From assembly GCA_943362175.1 (NCBI GenBank), contig CALRIU020000003.1:297514-361513 (forward strand): a stretch of DNA of 64,000 bases. Direction: 5' to 3'. The stretch's first letter is position 1, and each line of letters starts with the position of its first letter. The stretch is from UBA4416 sp943362175. GTDB taxonomy: Bacteria > Bacteroidota > Bacteroidia > B-17B0 > Aurantibacillaceae. Shown here piece after piece: positions 34,301-42,140 of this stretch. The position numbers and the translations under genes are program-made. The notes beneath the pieces were generated by a model. That model did not search any database. It saw only the letters and a list, made by a program, of their open reading frames with translations, and was not told the DNA's origin.

Positions 34301-34538
34301 TGCCCACGGCGCCGGCGCCATCGGTAATAAAACCATCGGCTCCTCTGCCTTAGGCGGGATGCTGTTCGGAACCCTGTTCGGAGTGATCATCGTTCCCGGA
34401 TTGTATTTCATTTTTGCCTCATGGGCCAAAGGACGTAAACTCATTAAAAACGAAGATGAAAGCTCTTTAACCGAAGACCTCGTTCATCAGATAGACAATT
34501 TCCCACAACATGAAGAACATGACGACGATGCGCACTAA
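31332..34538 (+). CDS. RND efflux transporter, AcrB/HAE1 type
   Basis: 1068 aa inner-membrane proton-driven multidrug-type pump. MFSKFIQRPVLAIVISLVIL opens with the first helix; GIVVDDAIVVVEAVH carries the paired Asp residues of the proton relay; YFVLAAQYESFIIPLSVVFS and VGLLGKNAVLIVEFAVQ are the typical late helices. Periplasmic porter domains lie between. Exports unknown drugs or lipids. The 3' end overlaps the TolC-like gene's start, showing translational coupling. Confidence 0.96.
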   Translation: MFSKFIQRPVLAIVISLVILFIGTLAIKTLPTSQFPEVAPPVVMVSASYPGASAKSLAESVIIPLEQSINGAWGMRYMTSDATSAGEANIQVIFNPGTDINQALVQVSNRVQQVTNRLPILVQREGVVITPVIPSMLMYVNLYSKDKNANMKFLFNYAGVNMVPELQRINGIGQVRILGSRQYAMRVWLNPDRMRAYKVSPDEVMEALNDQSIIGKPGRIGRGDSKQAEALEYVLAYADRFNDPKQYEDVIIRSNPDGENLRLKDIATVSLGSEYYDIYSSMNGHPSAALVLKQTYGSNASEVIEKVKGKLEELKKTFPPGMDYEISYDVSNFLDASIENVVHTLRDAFILVALVVFIFLGDWRSTLIPTLAVPISLIGAFFCMQLFGLTINMVTLFALVLAIGIVVDDAIVVVEAVHAKMEEEHLSPYNAVRKVIGEISGAVIAITLLMVSVFVPVSFMSGPVGTFYRQFSITMASSIVLSGVVALTVTPVLCAMILKNNHGKPRKKHLLNRFIDSFNRGFEKLTGRYVWLLRLIAHRRIVTISLFAVFSLGIFLISNNLPSGFIPSEDQGMLYAIIQTPPGSTLERTNDLSNKLVDVITKVEGVKSVSSIAGYEVLTEGRGSNAGTCLINLKPWSEREHSVSDIIKELEEKAKSIPGATIEFFDPPAVPGFGAAGGFALQLLDKTNSGDYKQLEKVTTDFMNEMKKRKELTGLFTFFSANYPQYEIEIDNQAAMQKGVTIGNAMNTLSIFVGSTYELGFIKYQRFFKVFVQAAPEFRKLPTDIMNLYVKNNRDEMVPFSAFMKIKKQQGANEINRYNMYNTAAIRGGPAQGYSSGEAIKAVQEVAAKTLPHGYDIDWAALSYDETRRGNEAIYIFIIVLVFVYFVLAAQYESFIIPLSVVFSLPAGVFGSFLMIKGMGLANDIYAQVGLVMLVGLLGKNAVLIVEFAVQKQRQGASVIDAAIEGAKVRFRPILMTSFAFIAGLIPLVFAHGAGAIGNKTIGSSALGGMLFGTLFGVIIVPGLYFIFASWAKGRKLIKNEDESSLTEDLVHQIDNFPQHEEHDDDAH

Positions 34539-35961
34539 GAGAATCAAGACCTGTATAGGAATCACGCTTGTTGCCCTGACCTATACTGCCTGCAAAGGGC
34601 CGTCTTTTGTTCACACAAAAGAAAACAAAACCGTTCCTGCGAATTATTACGATTCGCAGGACTCTACCAACACGGCGAAAACCAAATGGAAGGATTTTTT
34701 CACTGATCCTAACCTGAATGCCCTGATCGATACAGCGCTGAAAAATAACCAGGAGCTGAACATCATGCTGCAGGAGATCCAGATCTCCAAAAATGAAGTA
34801 CGCGCCAGGAAGGGGGAATACTTACCGTTTCTGGGGGCAGGCGCTTCCGCCGGTGTGGATAAGGTAGGCAGGCATACGAGCCAGGGGGCCAGCGATGCCA
34901 TCACGACGATTGCACCCGGACAGGCTACTCCTGAAATTCTGCCGGATTATATGTTTGGCGTGTACGCCTCCTGGGAAGTGGATATCTGGCAGAAGCTCCG
35001 CAATGCGAAGAGAGCGGCTTTCAAGCGTTTCCTGTCGAGCATCGAAGGAAAAAATTTCATGGTGACGCAGCTGATCTCAGAGATCGCCAATTCCTACTAC
35101 GAATTGCTGGCGCTCGACAACCAGCTTGAGATTGTGAAACAGAACATCGAGATCCAGACCAACGCCCTCAAAATTGTGAAGCAGGAGAAAGAGTCGACCC
35201 GTGTGACGGAGCTTGCCGTGCGCCGGTTCGAGGCGGAGGTGTTCCATACCAGGAGTCTCCAGTTCGATATTCAGCAAAAAATTGTCGAAGCGGAAAACCG
35301 GATCAACTTCCTGGTAGGACGTTTCCCGCAAACGGTTCAGCGGAATTCGCAAAGCTTCAACAACCTGCCGAATGACACGATCTATGCCGGGATTCCTTCA
35401 CAACTGCTGAGCAACCGCACGGACATTAAGAAAGCGGAGCTGGAGCTTATGGCGTCTAAACTCGATGTGAAAGTGGCAAGGGCCAAATTCTACCCTTCTC
35501 TCAATATCAGGGCGGGTGCGGGCTACCAGGCGTTCAATCCGGCTTTTTTAATCAAAACGCCTCAGTCCCTGATCTATTCGCTGGCGGGTGATCTTGTGGC
35601 GCCGCTGATCAACCGGAATGCAATCAAAGCGGCCTATTACAGCGCCAACAACAAACAGATCCAGGCGGTTTACAATTACGAGCGGACGATCTTAAATGCT
35701 TACATCGAAGTGGTCAACCAGGTATCGAACATCAACAACCTGAAAAAAAGCTACGATCTCAAATCGCAGCAGGTAGACGCCCTAACGCAATCCATCACCA
35801 TCTCCAACAACCTCTTCAAATCAGCCAGGGCCGATTATATGGAGGTGTTGCTGACACAGCGCGATGCCCTGGAATCGAAATTCGAACTGATCGAAACCAA
35901 GAAGCAGCAGATGAATGCGAGAGTTAATATCTACAGGGCCCTCGGTGGCGGCTGGAATTAA
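34528..35961 (+). CDS. TolC/OprM-type outer-membrane channel lipoprotein
   Basis: 477 aa from ATG 34528, chosen so that MRTKRIKTCIGITLVALTYT with the lipobox YTAC forms the signal (ATGs at 34510 and 34519 are alternatives). Two repeated helical OEP domains (IALKNNQELNIMLQEIQISK-like parts and LFKSARADYMEVLLTQRDAL) are of the NodT/CusC family. It is the exit duct for the RND pump; the gene overlaps the pump gene by 11 bp. The operon ends at the hairpin 35980-36015. Confidence 0.93.
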   Translation: MRTKRIKTCIGITLVALTYTACKGPSFVHTKENKTVPANYYDSQDSTNTAKTKWKDFFTDPNLNALIDTALKNNQELNIMLQEIQISKNEVRARKGEYLPFLGAGASAGVDKVGRHTSQGASDAITTIAPGQATPEILPDYMFGVYASWEVDIWQKLRNAKRAAFKRFLSSIEGKNFMVTQLISEIANSYYELLALDNQLEIVKQNIEIQTNALKIVKQEKESTRVTELAVRRFEAEVFHTRSLQFDIQQKIVEAENRINFLVGRFPQTVQRNSQSFNNLPNDTIYAGIPSQLLSNRTDIKKAELELMASKLDVKVARAKFYPSLNIRAGAGYQAFNPAFLIKTPQSLIYSLAGDLVAPLINRNAIKAAYYSANNKQIQAVYNYERTILNAYIEVVNQVSNINNLKKSYDLKSQQVDALTQSITISNNLFKSARADYMEVLLTQRDALESKFELIETKKQQMNARVNIYRALGGGWN

Positions 35962-35979
35962 TCCTGAACCATTCCTAAG

Positions 35980-36015
35980 AAAACCCCATGTTACGGCTTG
36001 TAGCATGGGGTTTTT
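35980..36015 (+). terminator. Terminator of the RND operon
   Basis: 11-bp stem AAAACCCCATG / CATGGGGTTTT with a 13-base loop, followed by T. Placed 18 bp after the TolC-like stop. Confidence 0.88.
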
Positions 36016-36093
36016 AGTTTCATAGATGCATTGTGCGCTCCGGCTCATCGCAAAAAAGACTTATCAGAAACTACTCCCGATGGCTTGCATGCT

Positions 36094-37209
36094 TCATGTC
36101 CTTTTACCGTTCAAAAACACACCAATAACCGTTTTGCGTACAAATAGCTGATAGGAAAGAAGGGAGATGGCCGTTGTGCCAAACAGCACAATCAAAAATT
36201 TCAAGTATACAGAAACAGGCTTGTCGTTAAGAAAACCTGACAGTAATAGGGCAATGAACAGATGTACCAGGTAAACCCAATAGGCTGAATTGACAAAGTA
36301 AGTGATGTAGTTTTTGGGGGCGTCGGCAAAACGTAAGAACAGCCCTGTTATACCTATGCTTAAAGAACAGGTAATGAATGAATTCAGCACTTGAAGCCCA
36401 GGCAGGTTTATCTGATCTTCGTTATAAAATTTCAGGCAAAAAGCCATCACACCAAGCACAGTCAAGACCATGCCCAGGTCCTTGAATGTATTTACCAATT
36501 CTCTGTTCCGGTATAACAACCAGCCTGTGATATAAAACGCCATATAGTAACATAAGATTCCAAAGTCCGGAATCCAGCTAACCGATGTTTCAAAAGACCT
36601 GGCATCAAATAAAAAAAGGATGCTAAATGAAACCCCTGTTAATGTTAGCAAACGAGGTACAGGTTTTTTAAATATGCGCTTAAAGAAATTATCAATGGGC
36701 AAAAGAGAGCTATGTCTTGTTATCCTTGAGAACACATACGCCAGAACACTCATGATGAACAAATAATATAAAAACCATAAATGCGACAAATGATCCGGAA
36801 TATAACTACTAAGCGAAGAAAAATGCCCGGTTAAGGATACAGGAGCTTCTCCGTCAAAAACAGCAGCACAATATTTAAACGAAAAATTTAAGAGGGGGCG
36901 AAGTGCTATCAGAAAAACAATAAATGGCAATAAGATGCGTTTAAACCGGCTTTTGAGCATTTCCTCAGGACTTTTATTAACACACAAAAACGCACCAAAA
37001 AAACCTGCCAGCAGAAAAAACAAGGGCATACGAAACGCATGGATAAAATCAACTAAAAAGAAAAACACCGGGCTTGTGTCTTTGGCTCTGAGTGGCCAGG
37101 TCATGTCATCGGAGCTGCTGTAATTTATTGCCGAATGAATGACAACGCCCAGGAACATCATTGTTGCTCTTAGGGAGTCAAACGCGTAATACCGTTTAGT
37201 GTCTGCCAT
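36094..37209 (-). CDS. Acyltransferase family 3 / MdoC-like membrane protein
   Basis: 371 aa, about ten membrane helices. The opening YYAFDSLRATMMFLGVVIHS is the acyltransferase-3 first helix with the catalytic-type His (VVIHS), and FRMPLFFLLAGFFGAFLCVN with SRFKRILLPFIVF follow, the OpgC/MdoC-like subgroup that transfers acyl groups to periplasmic glycans. Substrate unknown. Visible codon use and base composition are more A/T-rich than those of its neighbours, so it may be an acquired gene. It stands alone on its strand. Confidence 0.88.
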   Translation of the reverse strand: MADTKRYYAFDSLRATMMFLGVVIHSAINYSSSDDMTWPLRAKDTSPVFFFLVDFIHAFRMPLFFLLAGFFGAFLCVNKSPEEMLKSRFKRILLPFIVFLIALRPLLNFSFKYCAAVFDGEAPVSLTGHFSSLSSYIPDHLSHLWFLYYLFIMSVLAYVFSRITRHSSLLPIDNFFKRIFKKPVPRLLTLTGVSFSILFLFDARSFETSVSWIPDFGILCYYMAFYITGWLLYRNRELVNTFKDLGMVLTVLGVMAFCLKFYNEDQINLPGLQVLNSFITCSLSIGITGLFLRFADAPKNYITYFVNSAYWVYLVHLFIALLLSGFLNDKPVSVYLKFLIVLFGTTAISLLSYQLFVRKTVIGVFLNGKRT

Positions 37210-37443
37210 TGCTTTTTATTTGCGGGATGTAGGTTTAAGGTACCGTGAACTATCTGATCATACTATTGATTCGCGTACTTGTGTAAATATCCGAGGCGGT
37301 GAGCTGTGGAGGCAAGGATACAAGAGCAGCCTTATCAACAGTATTTAACTACTGCTCTTAAGCTATCCAGCTACAACCAACTTCACCCTTTTGCCTGCTT
37401 TGCCATTCACCTCATCCTGCGATAGGATGAACATCAAACATCA

Positions 37444-39396
37444 TTAAGAACCCAGCTTCCGGATACATTTCCAGATGATGGCCAGGTCTTTCTCCGGGCT
37501 GTAATCCTTGGCATAGCGCAGATTCAGCAATTTGATCTTATCCGCATTGAGCGGTGCCGCGGAAAGCAGATCGGGAGACAGCACTGAGCGTTTGATACTG
37601 GGCAGCGATTTATCCGGGCTTTTGCCATAGCCAACCCAGGAATAAAAGCCGAACAGCACACTGAACGCATTCAGGAAATAACGGGATTTGTTCTCCTGCA
37701 GGAAAAACAGGACCGGACTCAACACCAGGACAAGCAGGGCCATCCCGAAATCCAGCAGGCGTTTTTTACGCTGGTTCTCGGGCTTCGTAATACTGTTCAC
37801 ATCGATCATATAGAGATCGCCGGCAGTGTCGATGTGGTTACTGCCAATGATAGAAAGACTGTCGGGAGAGGCGATTTTAAAATCCACGCCGCTGGATACC
37901 ATCGTGAGCATGTAATTGATGATTTCCTGAGAACTGATGTCTTTGGCACAAAAAATAATTTCGTTGATATCATGTACCTTGATGATCTCGTCGAGCTGGG
38001 CGATGTGACCGATCCCTGAAATGCCCTGCCCTTCGTTGTTTTCCGTGTTCACAAAACCGATGAATGAAGGTTTGAGCTGTGTTTCTTTCAGGAGCTGCGA
38101 CACGCGCTCAAACTCTGCCGCATTTCCTGCAATGGCAATCCGCTTGGTATTTCCCGTCGAAAGGCTATAGGAACGCACCTTCAAAACGTGCAGGCTCAGC
38201 CTCAGCAAAAGGTAGCTTACAAAAGCCCAGCCGGTACCAAACAAAATGAAAGCCCTCGAAAAGCGCAATGTTTCCGGCAAGAGGGAATAGCCCAGCAAAA
38301 TAAACACGGTTCCCACTACAATGCCCCGGGCGATCTTCAGCAGCTTCACCGGCTTATCGTATCCGCCATTGAAATACACCATCAGAATCCAGGTAAGGGC
38401 ATAAGCAGGAAAGGCAATCAGCAGCAGCTTTTGGGAATATACATCCACGCTAAGCCCTGTTTTATTAAGATACAGGTCTTTGATGACAAAGAGCCCTGCC
38501 GTAAGCCAGATAAAATCGATCAGCGGCACGGTAAAGGCCTTGAAGAAACGGCTTAACAGGGCCGTCCCTGCTTTCAGGATAATGGCGAGGTTGATGAGAA
38601 AGGTAAACCAGAAAGTATGCGAGCCGCTGAAATGCTTTTTCGAAAAAATAGCCATGGCCTTATAAAAAATAAGGACATAATTGATGCTGCTGCGCTTCGT
38701 GCTTTCACCCTTGTAATGGATGATCTGCGTGAGCGGAAAGTAATAGTTTTTATAACCGGCCCGGGTAATGCGGTACGAGAGGTCGATGTCCTCCCCGTAC
38801 ATAAAAAAGGTTTCGTCGAGCAGGCCGATCTTGTCCAGCAGGCTCTTGCGCATCAGCATGAAAGCGCCGCTCAGCACGTCTACCTCATTCACCTCGTTTT
38901 CGGGGAGGTAGGTGAGGTGGTATTTGCCGAATTTCCGGGACCTCGGGAAGAGCTTCGAGAGGCCGAACATCTTGTAAAAGGCTACCGCCGGCGTTGGCAG
39001 GCCACGCTTGGACTCGGGGGCAAAGTTCCCCTGCCCGTCCAGCATTTTCACACCCAGTCCGCCGGCATCCGGATGCTCGTCCATAAAGGTCACCGTTTTT
39101 ACAAAGGTGTCCTCCTGCACCACAGTATCAGGGTTGAGCAAGAGTACATAGTCCCCTTTGGCCAGGCGGATGGCCTGGTTATTGGCCACAGAGAAGCCCG
39201 TATTGGTCTTATTTTCAATCAGGATGATCTCCGGAAACTTGGTTTTGATGAGGCCCACGGAGCCGTCTACGGAATTATTGTCCACAACAAACACCTCACA
39301 GCTCACATGCTGTGCGGCTTTCAGCACCGAAAAGAGGCATTGCTCAATGAAGTGCTTGACGTTGTAATTAACAATGACGACGGATAGTTTAACCAC
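37444..39396 (-). CDS. GT2 glycosyltransferase fused to a membrane/nucleotide-fold region
   Basis: 650 aa, GTG start at 39396 (an in-frame stop lies just upstream and no ATG is near). Residues 1-240 are family-2 glycosyltransferase: VKLSVVIVNYNVKHFIEQCL, VDNNSVDGSV, LLLNPDTVV, and EDIDLSYRITRAGYK as the catalytic base region. Then about six membrane helices (255-400), then a Rossmann-like region (TKRIAIAGNAAEFERVSQLL ... INEIIFCAKD) similar to the NAD/CoA-binding part of WcaJ-type sugar transferases, ending in a helix but lacking their catalytic C-terminal domain. Likely a polysaccharide or glycolipid glycosyltransferase at the inner membrane. Confidence 0.85.
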   Translation of the reverse strand: MVKLSVVIVNYNVKHFIEQCLFSVLKAAQHVSCEVFVVDNNSVDGSVGLIKTKFPEIILIENKTNTGFSVANNQAIRLAKGDYVLLLNPDTVVQEDTFVKTVTFMDEHPDAGGLGVKMLDGQGNFAPESKRGLPTPAVAFYKMFGLSKLFPRSRKFGKYHLTYLPENEVNEVDVLSGAFMLMRKSLLDKIGLLDETFFMYGEDIDLSYRITRAGYKNYYFPLTQIIHYKGESTKRSSINYVLIFYKAMAIFSKKHFSGSHTFWFTFLINLAIILKAGTALLSRFFKAFTVPLIDFIWLTAGLFVIKDLYLNKTGLSVDVYSQKLLLIAFPAYALTWILMVYFNGGYDKPVKLLKIARGIVVGTVFILLGYSLLPETLRFSRAFILFGTGWAFVSYLLLRLSLHVLKVRSYSLSTGNTKRIAIAGNAAEFERVSQLLKETQLKPSFIGFVNTENNEGQGISGIGHIAQLDEIIKVHDINEIIFCAKDISSQEIINYMLTMVSSGVDFKIASPDSLSIIGSNHIDTAGDLYMIDVNSITKPENQRKKRLLDFGMALLVLVLSPVLFFLQENKSRYFLNAFSVLFGFYSWVGYGKSPDKSLPSIKRSVLSPDLLSAAPLNADKIKLLNLRYAKDYSPEKDLAIIWKCIRKLGS

Positions 39397-39525
39397 GGCT
39401 TAAAGCGCTAAAAATAGCAAAATATTGCCTGATCCGGAGGATTAAAAAAAACAGGCGCGGGAATGAAAAAAATTAGTAAATTCGCATTCCGTTTTGGCAC
39501 TATAGCGCTGGAACGCATCGCTACT

Positions 39526-39599
39526 GGTCCGGTAGCTCAGCTGGATAGAGCAGCTGCCTTCTAAGCAGCAGGCCATTGGTTCGAATCCAATCCGGATCA
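39526..39599 (+). tRNA. tRNA-Arg (anticodon TCT)
   Basis: Cloverleaf: acceptor GGTCCGG pairs with CCGGATC (one G-T), D arm GCTC...GAGC, anticodon stem GCTGC/GCAGC with loop CTTCTAA (anticodon TCT, reads AGA), T arm ATTGG-TTCGAAT-CCAAT, discriminator A. CCA is not encoded. Confidence 0.96.
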
Positions 39600-39603
39600 C
39601 AAC

Positions 39604-39635
39604 AAAAAACCACCCCCCAACCGGGTGGTTTTTTT
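39604..39635 (+). terminator. Terminator after tRNA-Arg
   Basis: 12-bp stem AAAAAACCACCC / GGGTGGTTTTTT with a 7-base loop and trailing T run, directly after the tRNA. Confidence 0.9.
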
Positions 39636-39758
39636 AGTTTAATAGTATAGCTTGGTAGAGCATCCCGGGAAAGCACCTGAAGCCTAAAGCGGCAGTGGCT
39701 GAACAGTTGTAGTAAACTTATGCTTGGCTCCTAAACGGAGCAATGCATCCGAAGAGAA

Positions 39759-40262
39759 TTACCCTCTCTTACTTTCTTCATACGTAGGGCCATACATCCC
39801 CGGCACCTTGTTGCCGGTAGCTCGCAGGTAAACAATCATTTCGCCGCGATGGTGGTAAATATGATTGAACAAAAAGCCACGGGTCACAATTCCCCGCGGC
39901 ATCGGACCAAGAATAATGTGATCGCCGGCTTTCATGGTCCAGTTAGCCTGCAGCTTTTCCTCGGTGAGTGTTTTCAAGGCCGCTCTTGCTTTTTCCACAT
40001 TGCTTTCAAAAAGCGCCCGTGTTGCCTGGATATCGCTTGTAGCGCCCCGCTCAAGGCGATCCGTGGCCAGGTCGTAAACATCCTGCGTCAGTGCGCCCAC
40101 ATACCAATAGTAAATGGTAGCAATGTGCTGTGCCAGCTCTCCCATGGTCCAGGAGGTTTCAGAAGGCTTGTAGTTAATGTCTTTTTCAGGGATCGCCTGC
40201 AGCAATTGACGGGTGCTGTTTACTTCGTGCTCGAATTCTGTTGTCAGGTAGTGCAGTATCAT
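39759..40262 (-). CDS. DinB-family (YfiT-like) metal-dependent protein
   Basis: 167 aa four-helix-bundle protein of the DinB/YfiT superfamily. The three metal-binding His of the fold are in ELAQHIATIYYWY and FNHIYHHRGEMIVYL. Members include thiol-S-transferases and unknown hydrolases; some are DNA-damage induced. It is not the polymerase DinB. The leftward promoter is weak (TATCTTTA). It lies between the tRNA-Arg region and a VOC-gene remnant. Confidence 0.87.
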   Translation of the reverse strand: MILHYLTTEFEHEVNSTRQLLQAIPEKDINYKPSETSWTMGELAQHIATIYYWYVGALTQDVYDLATDRLERGATSDIQATRALFESNVEKARAALKTLTEEKLQANWTMKAGDHIILGPMPRGIVTRGFLFNHIYHHRGEMIVYLRATGNKVPGMYGPTYEESKRG

Positions 40263-40353
40263 GTTTCTGTCGTTTTAATTAAAGATACGAAAATGATGAA
40301 TCTTAACTGTAGGATTCCCCAAAAAGCCATACGATCATTGGGAACAAAAAATT

Positions 40354-40563
40354 TTAGCGGGGCTTCTGCATCTGCCCAATCGCCGTCCATCCTCCGGGCG
40401 TGATGCCCATCATCTCCGTAACGACTCCCTGCGTCCGGAAGGTATCGAAGAAAGCCATGCATGCCATGGGATGATCCACCTCACTGATCTCTTCACAACC
40501 CTGTTCGCGCAGCTCGCCTGTTATGCGTTCGAAATCGCTGACCGGCAAGCGGAAGGCCAGGTG
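40354..40563 (-). pseudogene. C-terminal remnant of a VOC-superfamily gene
   Basis: The leftward frame from 40563 (just after TAG at 40564-40566) reads HLAFRLPVSDFERITGELRE and ends EMMGITPGGWTAIGQMQKPR. This is the second half of a VOC domain (dimetal His and MGITPGGW end). The N-terminal half and a start codon are missing; only TTG at 40548 offers a start. Most likely a decayed or truncated gene, not expressed as a functional protein. Confidence 0.6.
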
Positions 40564-40705
40564 CTATAAAATCCCTGAGCCACCTGCCCGCTATGATTTT
40601 TCATAAAAAAACCGGGTAGAAAACCTCGCTTTTATGTCTGAATATTCTTATACATTTGATTAGATCATAGTAATTTCGAAATTCTGTTTAAAAAATACCA
40701 GGTGT

Positions 40706-42139
40706 ATGGCTACTGATTTCAAAACAAGGTTCTTCAATTTTCTGAAAAGAGATTGGATCCAGAAAGGAGAAGGCAAGCTGACCTATGTGCAGCTCTTCGG
40801 TTTTCTGCTCATCGCCTGTGGCGTCGTTTACCTGGCGTCCTACCTTTTGCCAGGCGGGGTCATTCATTATTTCAGTTCGCTCGAACTCGATGAAGACCCA
40901 ACGGCCAATGGCATTTCCATTGCTTTTTTCACGACCATGCTGGGCGTCGCCTTTGCCTTTCCGGATATGCTGCGAGGGCAAAGCAAAGAGATCAGCACCA
41001 TGCGGATCATCGTGTTCATGTTTGCCAATGTGATCTGCATGCTGCTTTTAAAAATCGGCTGGGACAAAGCTTCCTTACAGGACATTGGTCTGGATGGTTA
41101 CTGGATGGGAGTCATCGCCTTTGTGTTTGGCGCTAAAGCGACCCAGTCTTATTTTGAACATGCAAAATCGCTGCTCCCCGGTTCAAGGCCTGCACCTGGC
41201 AGCACCGACAGCACCTTATCACCGTCAGAGCTCTCAAGGCTTGCCACTATTCAAAACAGGGATGAATTATTAGCGAAGCATCCGAACATTGAATGTGTGA
41301 GCAATACCCTGAAAGATGGAAAGAGCGTTGTGACGATTTACGTCAGGGATTCTGAAACCGGGGCTATTCCAACGGAAGTAACAGCCACTCTGAAAAACGG
41401 TTCGGTCATCAGGGTTCCCACGGAGGTTATTCCCGGCGCAGGCGAAGGCACACCGCACATCGGGGAGGCCCGCCTGAATGACGCAGTCGGGCAGGCCACT
41501 GACGAGCTCAGTGACTCCTACAGCCCGAATTACTATGGCTCTGTATGCTGCCTCGTCGGTTCCACTACCAATCCCAATTTCAAAGGCCTTGTGACCTCAG
41601 GCCATGTGTTTACCTATGGCGACTTCCGCGACTACGGCGGTGTGCTGGGACAAGATCAAACCAGGGAGGGGCTTCTTAATGGTATGCCGTCAACCAGGCT
41701 TTTCTTTCAGCAGATGAAATTCAACCAGGACCTTGCCATCACCGAACTAACAGATAAGGCGCAAATCCCCAACGATTACCTCTCTTTTGCCGGAGGATTT
41801 TACGAGGTGTCGGAAAGCGATCTTCATACAGAAAACCCGAATATCACGATTGCCTCACGGCAGAATCATATCCGTGCTGCCTACATCCTGGACTTCGATG
41901 TGTCGTTTGAGATCAAATACTTCAATACACCGCGCTACATCCGCAACATCATTCTGATTGGTAGCACCAGGGACAGGGCCACTTCCCAAACCGTTTCCAG
42001 CGGCGGCGATTCGGGGAGCTGTGTCTATCACACCGAAAGCGGAAAGCTGATCGGGATGCTTCTCGGCGGGAATGCCAAATTCAGCTTCGTGCTGCCCTTA
42101 CAGGATACCCTTCATTCATTTAATTTTAAATTGTCATAA
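40706..42139 (+). CDS. Membrane-anchored trypsin-like serine protease
   Basis: 477 aa. Residues 25-47, 69-86, 99-116 and 131-146 are four predicted membrane helices; an N-terminal Lys/Arg-rich region suggests N-in, so the C-terminus would also be cytoplasmic. A linker precedes a domain RDELLAKHPNIECVSNTLKD of the type found before trypsin folds. The protease fold has His300 (VTSGHVF), Asp342 (NQDLAITEL) and Ser436 (SSGGDSGSCVY): a complete S1 triad. It is followed 1 bp later by a secreted-protein gene, so they form an operon; TACATTTG at 40651-40658 is the likely -7 box. Substrate unknown. A periplasmic topology cannot be excluded. Confidence 0.85.
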   Translation: MATDFKTRFFNFLKRDWIQKGEGKLTYVQLFGFLLIACGVVYLASYLLPGGVIHYFSSLELDEDPTANGISIAFFTTMLGVAFAFPDMLRGQSKEISTMRIIVFMFANVICMLLLKIGWDKASLQDIGLDGYWMGVIAFVFGAKATQSYFEHAKSLLPGSRPAPGSTDSTLSPSELSRLATIQNRDELLAKHPNIECVSNTLKDGKSVVTIYVRDSETGAIPTEVTATLKNGSVIRVPTEVIPGAGEGTPHIGEARLNDAVGQATDELSDSYSPNYYGSVCCLVGSTTNPNFKGLVTSGHVFTYGDFRDYGGVLGQDQTREGLLNGMPSTRLFFQQMKFNQDLAITELTDKAQIPNDYLSFAGGFYEVSESDLHTENPNITIASRQNHIRAAYILDFDVSFEIKYFNTPRYIRNIILIGSTRDRATSQTVSSGGDSGSCVYHTESGKLIGMLLGGNAKFSFVLPLQDTLHSFNFKLS

Positions 42140-42140
42140 T

